From Stramenopiles sp. TOSAG23-6 (taxonomy: Eukaryota; Sar), in contig LT635940.1 of NCBI GenBank assembly GCA_900128565.1, forward strand, positions 1 to 37,354: 37,354 nt of DNA, written 5' to 3'. Below, one piece after another: positions 28,912 to 37,255 of this stretch. How positions within the stretch are numbered: position 1 is the stretch's first letter; every line of letters starts with the position of its first letter. Position numbers and translations under genes: made by a program. The notes under the pieces are model-generated. The model saw only the letters and a program-made list of their open reading frames with translations. It was not told the DNA's origin and did no database searches.

Positions 28912-31900
28912 ATGACAAATACCCCTCGTGGTACTCAGGCGCGTTTTGGTAGTAGTGGCTATGAAAAGTCATTATACGGGCGAAAAAACTATTCTTTTGG
29001 AGACCAGAAGAAAAAGCTCGTCTATCATGAGGACCGACCTTCACGAATAGCGTGTGTGAAATTTGGTTTGCTGTCTGGTCTAGAAATGGCGCGTATGTCT
29101 GAGATGCATGTATGTTCGAGCGAGCTTTATCAGCTTTCAACTCGTGAGCCCAGCCGTAATGGTTGCATAGATAGACGTCTAGGTGTCTCTGATAAGCGAA
29201 GTAAGTGTGAAACATGCGGTAAAAATTTAGCAGATTGCATTGGTCACTTTGGTCACATACAGCTCGCTCTCCCAGTGTTTCATATAGGATATTTTAACAC
29301 CATTATCAAAGTGCTTCAAAACATATGCAAAACTTGCTCTCGTACGCTCCTCGATGATAAAGAAAGAACATCATATCTTGCTCAAATGAGATCAAAATCC
29401 ACACATGTTTTAAGAAAACAACAAATAATTAAAAAGATCACAGCTCGATGTCGTCGTGTAACTCGGTGTCCTCACTGTGGTGCAATCAACGGCCCTGTAA
29501 AAAAGATAGCAGGTGCTCGTGGATTACGTGTTATTCATGAAATATTTAAAGTTAAGCAAGCTGTAGAACTAAAGCAGGAGTTTCGTGAAGAATTCGAGGA
29601 GGCTTGTCAAGCGAATCCAGAAATTGAACAACATATTAACAAAGCTCAACATGATCTTGACCCTGCGTATGTATATAACTTATTCAAAACCATTAAAGAC
29701 CACGAATTGGATCTATTTTGGTTGTCTCCTGAACTATCTAGACCAGAGAATTTATTACTCACACATATTTTAGTGCCCCCCGTGTGTATAAGACCTTCCG
29801 TCCAGATGATGGCTGGTGCATCCAATGAAGATGATTTGACCATGGCTTTGAGAGGTATAATAGAAGCTAATCAAGAACTTCAGTTTCATTTAGAAAAAGG
29901 TGCTGCAACAAAACATGTTGTTGAAGCGTGGGACCATTTATCTATGCAAACAGCCCAATATATTAACGGGGCATTACCCGGTTTACCTCCTGCTGTACGA
30001 AAAAGTATAAAACCTATCCGAGGCCTGTGCCAAAGACTCAAAGGTAAACAAGGCCGTTTTCGAGGCAATCTTTCTGGTAAACGAGTAGATTTTTCTGGTC
30101 GAACAGTCATTTCTCCTGATCCTAATTTGCAAATTGACCAAGTAGCCATTCCAAGGCGTGTAGCGATTCGATTGACCTATGTATGTTTTATTTTTTTTTT
30201 AACAAAAAAATCGAGTTTTTTTTTCGTACGAAATTTTGTACCTAACGTTTTTTTTTTGAAATATTTTTCCAAAATACATCCAGAACGAGTCAATAATCGA
30301 AATATTAAAAAAATGAGAGCTGCCGTTCTAAATGGTGAACTTAACTGGCCTGGTGCAAATTTTGTAAGAAAGAAAGGCAAACGTCCAATATCATTGTTGT
30401 ATGCAGATAAAAAGCGAACTGCTAAAGATCTTAAAATTGGTGATATTGTTGAACGTCATTTAATTGATGGTGATGTAGTTTTGTTTAATCGCCAACCTTC
30501 CCTTCATAAGATGTCAATTATGTCTCATTGTGTAAAGGTAATGCCATGGAGAACTTTTCGATTTAATGAATGTGTATGCTCTCCATATAATGCCGATTTT
30601 GATGGTGATGAGATGAATATTCATGTGCGTTTTTATCATTCATTCCAAATTTAAATGTTTTTTTTTCATAGATAATTTTGTACCTAACAAATTTGAAATT
30701 TTTGAAATATTTTTTATTACACATGTTCCACAAACTGAAGAAGCGCGTGCTGAAGCATTTACTCTGATGAATGTGAAAAGAAATTTAATTACACCTAAAA
30801 ATGGTGAGCCTCTAGTAACGGCAACACAAGATTTTCTCACGGCGTCATTTTTAATGACTGCGCGTGACAATTTTCTTGATCGGGATGCGATGTGTCAAGC
30901 TTGTTCCCATATGCAAGACGCTGGCTTTCACGTTGTCTTACCTCCACCTACGATTGTTGCACCAGTTACATTATGGACGGGTAAACAATTATGGTCAGTT
31001 TTATTACGTGCGTGTATCGGAAAATCCAAAGAATTGAACATTATTGCCAGAGGCAAATGTTTTGTAAGTCCGAATGAACGCGTGGGGTATCAAGACTTGG
31101 ATAATTGTTTATGCCCAAAAGATGGTTGGGTAATTGTTCGTAATTGTGAAGTTTTATGTGGCAGACTAGGAAAGGGGATTTTAGGTGGGAAGAAACAAGG
31201 AATTATTTTCACTATTGTTCGTGATCATAGTGTTGAAGCTGCTGCAATGATGATGGTAATGATGACAAAATGTGTCACACGCTGGCTGACAGGTCACGGA
31301 TTTTCTATTGGAATCGATGACGTTTCACCAACACAGCAACTGACAAAGCGTAAAGCGAAAGTATTGGAAGAGAATTTTGAAAAATGTCGTGTTAAAATTG
31401 ATAAATACAAAGCAGGAACGCTGCAAATGAAGCCAGGTTGTAACATGGATGAGTCGCTTGAAGCTGATGTAAAAGGTATACTTAGTGCTGTTCGTGAAGA
31501 AATGGGTTCTATGTTGATGGCAACTCTGCCTAATTATAATTCACCTTTTATTATGGCTACATGTGGTTCTAAAGGATCTGCCTTAAATATATGTCAGATG
31601 GTTGCGTGTGTTGGTCAGCAGGTAGTAAATGGTGAACGTGCTCCTGAAGGTTTTGTTCAACGTACTTTACCGCATTTTGGTATTAATGCTCGCGAACCTG
31701 AGGCAAAAGGTTTTGTAGCTAGTTCATTTTATACCGGACTCGATGCAATGGAGTTTTTCTTTCATACAATGGGGGGTCGAGAAGGTCTTGTCGATACTGC
31801 AGTAAAGACAGCTGAAACAGGATATATGTATGTTTTATTTTTTTTTCAAATTCGATTTTTTTTTTTTGAAAATTTTGTACCTAACGAATTTTTTTCTGAA

Positions 31901-34003
31901 ATATTTTTCCAAAATACATGCAACGTCGTTTAATGAAAGCTTTAGAAGATTTATCTTTACAATACGATGGTACAGTGCGAAGCAGTACCAAACAAGTAGT
32001 GCAATTTACATATGGTGATGATGGTCTGAATGTTTGTTTCCATCATGAATTTTTTATCTAATTTTTTTCATACGAAATTTTGTACCTAACAAACATTTTG
32101 AATTTTTTTTAAATATTTTTTCACAACACATCCATCCTGTATGGAAGATAATGAACGACCTGTAGATTTGAATCGTTTATTACGAATTGTTAGTGCTGAG
32201 TTTTCCGTTGGGCAAAAGTTTTCTTTAAGTGGACCAGGGATGTCACCAGAACAAATTTCTGCATCAGCAGAGTCGTTTATTGCATCACCAAAATTAAATA
32301 TATTACCCCACATTCGTAAATTTGTGGAAGAAATTAGAGAATTTAGCAAAAATCTGTGTGATAAAGTGAACAAAGGTGTACTGTCCTGCGGTTTACAAAA
32401 TTTTAATAATAGTAAAAGTTCAAAGAAAAAGAGTAAATCAAAACAAACGAAACCATCGTGGGGCAGTTGGCCTACTGTGTCAAAAATAAGAGCCGATTGG
32501 CAGCACGAACTATCTGCATTTGAGGCATCATCAAAATGGCGCGCACAAGCTGCAGATAAAACAAAACAAGCTTGGATGGAAGAAGGATCTCGAATCTTTG
32601 AGAACGTACACGCGATTCATACGGAAGTATTAGATGAAGTATGGAAACGTGCATTAATTAAGTATACTATGGCTACAATGGAATCAGGTGAGGCAGTTGG
32701 TGCTGTTGCTGCTCAAAGTATTGGTGAACCTGGTACACAAATGACATTGAAGACATTTCATTTTGCTGGTGTTGCTAGTATGAATGTCACTTTAGGTGTT
32801 CCTCGTATTAAGGAAATAATCAATGCTACAAAAAATATATCAACCCCAATTATTACAGCAGAATTGCAATCTGATCAAAGTGAAATTGCTGCGAGAATTG
32901 TGAAAGCTCAAATTGAAAAAACTACTTTAGGTGAAGTATCAAAATCTATGAAGGAAGTGATTGGTCCTGGTTTGTATTGTATTGAAATTACTCTAGACAT
33001 GGAAGCGATCCGTAAATTGTATCTACAAGTGGATGCATTCTCTGTTTGTCAAGCAATTATAAATGATTCTAAACTAAAATTGAAAGCTCAACACTTAGAG
33101 CGTGAAGGTGATGACGTCATTCGTATATATACACCATCGGAAATTGTGAGGATGGCACGCGCAAAAACGCATGGTCCAAAGCCTCCTGTCAACGGTAATC
33201 GTAATAGTCAATATTTTAATAGTCAAATATTGAAAGAGCATTTACCAAGTGTCATAGTTCAAGGTATTAAAGATGTTACTCGTGCTGTTATTAACAAAAT
33301 TGATGCTACAGCAGGAAATCGAGCTCGTTATAATTTGCTTGTTGAAGGAAACAATATGCTTGATGTCTTAGGTACAGATGGTATAGCTGGTACAAAAACT
33401 ACAAGTAATCATATCATGGAAGTTGAAATTACTCTTGGTATCGAAGCGGCGCGAACAAAAATTATTCATGAAATTAAGTATACATACGGCAGTTATGGAA
33501 TCACCGTCGATGAACGTCATTTGATGCTTCTTGCAGATGTTATGACGTATAAAGGTGAAGTTCTTGGTATTACTCGATTTGGTATAGCAAAAATGAAAGA
33601 TAGTGTTCTAATGCTTGCATCTTTTGAAAAAACGAGTGATCATTTATTTGATGCAGCTGTACATGCGAGAGAAGATGAGATTGAAGGTGTATCAGAATGC
33701 ATAATCATGGGTATTCCAATGCCAGTCGGTACCGGCCTTGCCAAGTTAGTCCATAACCCAGAAAGGTGTGCGTTAGATAGTATGCCATACCCGGTAATGA
33801 GAGATGTTACACCATTAACTATTGGTGCTAGAAATCAGAAGTTATGTGCTTATAAAGCTAAAGAAGAGGAGTACCATAGAAATAGACGACCAGACTTATT
33901 ACTCAATATGGATAAAGATGATTTGATGTTGAACGCTCATCACAATGAATCGAAAAATATTAAAATTGAAAACACAATTGTAAAGGAAGAACCAGTACTA
34001 TAA
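28912..34003 (+). CDS. RPC1: DNA-directed RNA polymerase III largest subunit
   Basis: Five exons (28912-30180, 30280-30624, 30725-31827, 31920-32031, 32132-34003) separated by four introners; about 1566 aa. It forms the catalytic cleft of Pol III, which makes tRNA and 5S rRNA. Visible: N-terminal zinc sites ([17 protein letters not shown] and [10 protein letters not shown]), [27 protein letters not shown], the catalytic [10 protein letters not shown] aspartates, the bridge-helix/trigger-loop region ([40 protein letters not shown]), and the C-terminal [35 protein letters not shown] block. Pol III rather than Pol I or II is supported by [12 protein letters not shown] and the overall sequence. 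The start is the first ATG in the frame. All four introners must be removed to recover family sequence. Confidence 0.95.
30181..30279 (+). mobile_element. Introner copy A in RPC1
   Basis: 99 bp. Starts GTATGTTTTATTTTT, contains the CGTACGAAATTTTGTACC-TAAC core, ends TTTTCCAAAATAC-AT. Flanked by AT. Removal joins LTY to PERV (human Pol III has LTFPEKV). The copy is 3n long with no stop in frame, so an unspliced transcript would stay open. Subfamily 1. Confidence 0.9.
30625..30724 (+). mobile_element. Introner copy B in RPC1
   Basis: 100 bp. Starts GTGCGTTTTTATC, core ATTTTGTACCTAAC, ends TTATTACAC-AT. Flanked by AT. Removal joins DGDEMNIHV to [10 protein letters not shown], which is contiguous in essentially all multisubunit RNA polymerases, so this copy gives the cleanest proof of splicing. 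It contains an in-frame TAA (the spliced frame would stop if retained). Confidence 0.9.
31828..31919 (+). mobile_element. Introner copy C in RPC1
   Basis: 92 bp. Starts GTATGTTTTATTTTT, core AAATTTTGTACCTAACG, ends TTTTCCAAAATAC-AT. Flanked by AT. Splits the ATG codon of TGYM|QRRL, just after the trigger-loop region. No AG occurs between its branch motif and its end. Confidence 0.9.
32032..32131 (+). mobile_element. Introner copy D in RPC1
   Basis: 100 bp. Starts GTTTGTTTCCATCATG, core CATACGAAATTTTGTACC-TAAC, ends TTTCACAACAC-AT. Flanked by AT. Removal joins GDDGLN to [10 protein letters not shown], matching the family GGDGLDPxxME. Subfamily 2. Confidence 0.9.
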
Positions 34004-34094
34004 TGTGTGCAATTATTTAATTATATTTATAAATGTACATCGAACGATAATGTGTGCAATTATTTAATTATATTTATAAATGTACATCGAACGA
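34001..34094. repeat. Perfect 47-bp tandem duplication between two convergent genes
   Basis: 34001-34047 is repeated exactly at 34048-34094. The first copy begins with the TAA stop of RPC1. The second contains the last codons (SFDVHL) and stop of the convergent methyltransferase gene. The identity of the copies means the event is recent. Confidence 0.95.
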
Positions 34095-35000
34095 ATCGTC
34101 ATCACATGCATTTTTTACATGTTCAGGAGTAATCCAACCTAATAAGCTCTTCCCTTGTTTAAATTCCTCAGTGCGGCGTAAAATCGGGCTAATAATTTCA
34201 GGTGCATATATATCAAGTTCCTCGCACAAATCTGCAAATGCACAGCCTGAAAGAGAATATGGTATATTTGTTTGTACTCCTTCAGTGTCTTTTAAATCAT
34301 TTTTCTTTTTATAACCCCAAAATAGTAAATTTGGATTAATGGCTAATATCATTACTTTATCAAAAACTTCTAGATATCTATCCGTGACAATTTTCATCAT
34401 TTCCCGATTTGCAATGACATTGCACAAACATGATCCTCCAGGTTCAAGTACCGAATATGCTGCATACAGAGTTGTCATCTTCACCACACTTGCTGGTGGT
34501 AATTCAAGAGGAGCATTATCTATTGCGTTTTCTGCAGCTATATCGAGTATAATCAAATTATATCGGTGTCTTGAATGAACATGTCTATTCATTCTCTTCC
34601 AATCGCAACCAAAAGAGGTAGGAAAAGATGTTTTTGATTTTTTCGAACTTTCCGAACTCTTTGAAATTATATCAATTTCATTTTCTACAGCAGAGGCTGC
34701 ATCTTTCAAAAAGGAAACACCACATTGACAGATTACTTTAATTTGTGATCCAACAGCCATACCAAAAAAGTTGACAGCAGCATAAATGACTTCAGGCGAT
34801 AGATCTACAACATTTATTTGACAAAACGGAAAAGATGCCGCAATTGCATTCGGTACAGCCCCACCACCACATCCAAGAACAGCCACTCGTAATTGCTCTT
34901 TTTCTTCATACCTACAGGAATTATCTTTCGTCAATGCACCATGTTGTTCTAATAATGTCACGATACTAAGAGCAAATGCCTGGTTAATTTCGAATGGTGC
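34074..35000 (-). CDS. Class-I (spermidine-synthase/METTL13-like) methyltransferase exon, lacking its own start
   Basis: 309 codons from APFEINQAF to the stop at 34074. It has an S-adenosylmethionine-binding Rossmann core: RVAVLGCGGGAVPNAIAASFP, then INVVDLSPEVIYAAVNFFG, later YNLIILDIAAENAI and LEPGGSCLCNVIANREMM. The order resembles the C-terminal domain of METTL13 and spermidine-synthase-like methyltransferases. The exon is preceded directly by introner F and has no credible ATG of its own; the nearest in-frame ATG lies inside the introner. It can be spliced in frame to the upstream anoctamin exons. Either it is the 3' part of a fusion gene, or its true 5' exons are elsewhere and an introner-driven rearrangement or assembly join put it here. 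Confidence 0.75.
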   Translation of the reverse strand, partial: APFEINQAFALSIVTLLEQHGALTKDNSCRYEEKEQLRVAVLGCGGGAVPNAIAASFPFCQINVVDLSPEVIYAAVNFFGMAVGSQIKVICQCGVSFLKDAASAVENEIDIISKSSESSKKSKTSFPTSFGCDWKRMNRHVHSRHRYNLIILDIAAENAIDNAPLELPPASVVKMTTLYAAYSVLEPGGSCLCNVIANREMMKIVTDRYLEVFDKVMILAINPNLLFWGYKKKNDLKDTEGVQTNIPYSLSGCAFADLCEELDIYAPEIISPILRRTEEFKQGKSLLGWITPEHVKNACDDDSFDVHL

Positions 35001-35090
35001 ATGTATTTTGGAAAAATATTTCAAAAAAAATCGTTAGGTACAAAATTTACTATAAAACAAAATTCGAATTTAAAAAAAAATAAAACATAC
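35001..35090 (-). mobile_element. Introner copy F at the anoctamin/methyltransferase junction
   Basis: 90 bp, minus strand. Starts GTATGTTTTATTTTT, core AAATTTTGTACCTAACG, ends TTTTCCAAAATAC-AT. Unlike nine other copies, the flanking dinucleotides differ (GT on the left, AT on the right), as expected if the two halves came from different insertions. Subfamily 1. Confidence 0.85.
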
Positions 35091-36679
35091 ACTCATTTGG
35101 AAAATTCTCGTAATCAAACCATTGTCCCAATTCACAAAATTTGTATTGTGAAAAAATATTTTACATACGAAATTCGTTAGGTACAAAATTTCAATGAAAA
35201 AATATAAATTCGAAATTCATGATGAAAACATACTGTTTGTGTTCTTGTGGGTAATTATATGTACTCCATGACCCAGTGTATGTTGTTTTCGCAGACATTG
35301 CAGCAATCGCAGCGGATTTATGTATTGTGAAAAAATATTTCAAAAAAAAACGTTAGGTACGAAATTTCGTACGAAAAAAACCTTAAATAAGAAATTCATA
35401 TAAAACGTACATCATCTGCTACTTTCAGAATTCGATCTTTAATCGCAACGCTTCCTTCTACAAATAAAGGCATAATTGTAGATTTTAACCACTCACAGCA
35501 GGTACATGATGGTGCCATTTTGGCGTAAATATACCATTGCATGAAAGGGCCAAAGACGACGAAAATGACTAAACAATTTAAAAGCATTATAGGAGGCATC
35601 CACATCAAAACTTTACTACGATTATTGTTTGGATCATATACACGTTCAAGTTGTCCATGGAAATCTAGATTTGGGCGGAGTTCAAATTCAGGTTCGTATG
35701 GATTAGGAATCTCTTCGTTGACACCTTGACGAGGTAAATTCCATCGATGACAAATGACATGACAATATCTTGTCCAATATTGTTTTAGTAAAGGTCCCCA
35801 AACACACGTAATCAATATACCTGTTATAGTTAATAACATCACATAAGCATTCCAATGAAAAAGAGAAACCACCCATAGACATGCACCAGTAATTCCTATA
35901 GGTACTATAAGAATTGTGTAGAATTGCACAAATGCAAAGTATAAAGCTACACGTTCGCCAAAATGATTTCGGATTTCGTCAACAAGCCAATCCGCACGAG
36001 CCCGAGCAACAGATGGAAATAAAGTACAATTTTTATTCATATACATTTTATGTAGCCACTTATTCCAGATTTGATCTTGTAGCGGATACATTGCTTTTAT
36101 ACCCAATTCAGGGCAAGAGTGTGCTAAAATTTCAGATTCACTGCCGACAACTGTGCCTAGTGCACGGCGTATAATTCTATCAGTTAAACGCAATTCCTCA
36201 GCATGAGAAAATGTCTGATGTTCAACTTCACCCATTGAACTATCGGTATCTATAATTCCGTATTTAATACGTCTGGCGCGTTCTACTCGCCTTCTCTCGT
36301 GCCTCAAAAGATTATGATCATCAATGCGCCGTTTACCTTTTCGACCGGTAGCCGATAAAAGGACTGTCAGTGTGTGTGCTGTTTCAACAGTTTTTTCTAA
36401 GAGACCGATATGAATTCCAGCTCTACACATTGTTTGTAAGGTCAAAATATGTCGTTCGATAGTATCATGGTCGATATATATATGAGCATCCTGTCCATCT
36501 TTCTGTTTTAGTTTCGACTTTGGTACACAATCTAAAATTAGCGCTATACTATAGCGTAGCCTGTCTTTTGGTGAAGTATCTAAAATATCAAAAAGAGAAC
36601 CGCTGCCGATTTTGCCTACATCAGTTGTTGGTGGCTTCTTTTGTGAAGCCAAAGACATTCCACGCAAAATTTTTGGCAT
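35091..36679 (-). CDS. Anoctamin (TMEM16) family protein, N-terminal half only
   Basis: Exons 36679-35411, 35319-35234 and 35142-35091, separated by introners H and G. Residues 1-230 are the cytosolic N-terminal region (PLQDQIWNKWLHKMY ending). Residue 240 starts the diagnostic anoctamin motif HFGERVALYFAFVQFYTILIVP (TM1), then TM2 (AYVMLLTITGILITCVWGP), LLKQYWTRYCHVICHRWN, the soluble loop with PYEPEF...LERVYDPNNN, and TM3 (MWMPPIMLLNCLVIFVVFG). Anoctamins are Ca2+-activated channels or lipid scramblases with ten membrane helices; the remaining seven helices and Ca2+ site are missing here. The last exon is readable in two frames depending on introner G and F boundaries (QNFVNWDNGLITRIFQMS or QFCELGQWFDYENFPNE). 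The gene appears broken or joined to the methyltransferase at introner F. Confidence 0.75.
35143..35233 (-). mobile_element. Introner copy G
   Basis: 91 bp, minus strand. Starts GTATGTTTTCATCATG, core GAAATTTTGTACCTAACG, ends TTTCACAATAC. Flanks differ by one base (CA left, AA right). Subfamily 2. Confidence 0.85.
35320..35410 (-). mobile_element. Introner copy H
   Basis: 91 bp, minus strand. Starts GTACGTTTTATATG, has the perfect palindrome GTACGAAATTTCGTAC before CTAAC, ends TTTCACAATAC-AT. Flanked by AT. Interrupts the anoctamin gene after KVADD. Subfamily 2. Confidence 0.88.
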
Positions 36680-36993
36680 TTTAAATGTTCCAGATGAAAT
36701 TACGACATATTAGTTCATTCTTCGTGGTTGTTCTTTTGAATGCCCGGAACTTCAAGAGAGAATATAACTAATAGCTACTTGTTAACGTTACGTGTTAGCG
36801 TTACTATGTAGACTAGACGACATAGGTCGGACATAAAAAACCGTTTCATCGGTGTTTTTCTCGGTTTCGTATATTTTTTCTAAGTCACACACAAGTCATC
36901 ATAGTGCGTAAACCTACTATAGGCAAGGTGTCATTGATATATATATATATTCTATATACTTAAAATGGATTAGTTTTATGAATAAATCGAAAG
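36680..36993. other. Divergent intergenic/promoter region
   Basis: 314 bp between the anoctamin start and the last gene. Contains two similar short segments, GTTAACGTTACG and GTTAGCGTTAC (near 36781-36803), and an AT-dinucleotide run at 36937-36950. Two tiny upstream ORFs (ATG at 36965 and 36978) precede the start of the last gene. No RNA gene seen. Confidence 0.4.
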
Positions 36994-37255
36994 ATGAGTA
37001 GACGTGGGCTAGAAAAAGATAGATTACCAGCAATTAGAAGAGGAGATCACCATCCCCGATCCCAAGCAACCAAAGAAGAATGGTCTCAGTTTCTACGGAA
37101 AAGGTACAACAGAAAAAGTACAAAGAATGGTGTTCGAAATGCATTAATGGACACCAATAGAACTACAGAGCAACTTCGTGTTCTTTCTATATGGCTGCGA
37201 GGAAGTAGTATTTGTCCAGATAGCGTCAGCGACAAAGCTATCTTGAAAGTTGCTT
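36994..37255 (+). CDS. Start of a gene of unknown function (3' partial, exon 1)
   Basis: 87 residues from ATG to the donor of introner I. Basic at first (MSRRGLEKDRLPAIRRGDHH) and then helical (KEEWSQFLRKRYNRKS, TTEQLRVLSIWLRG). Without splicing the frame continues only seven codons into the introner. I do not recognise the family. The remaining exons are outside the window. Confidence 0.6.

Noticed and set aside
30179-30279. Minor-spliceosome (U12) AT-AC intron
   Set aside because: An AT...AC parse is possible for most copies because the flank is AT, but the 5' end is ATGTATG rather than the U12 ATATCCTT, and copies F, G and I do not begin with AT.
30181-30283. Canonical GT-AG splice of copy A ending at the CCAG just downstream
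   Set aside because: It would give [11 protein letters not shown] instead of [12 protein letters not shown], which matches Pol III. No comparable nearby AG exists for copies B, C or D.
35234-35319. Separate methyltransferase gene starting at the ATG (MSAKTTYTG) in this exon
   Set aside because: The exon lies between two introners and continues the anoctamin frame, with no stop for the anoctamin before it; a separate promoter and start inside it is less likely, though not excluded.
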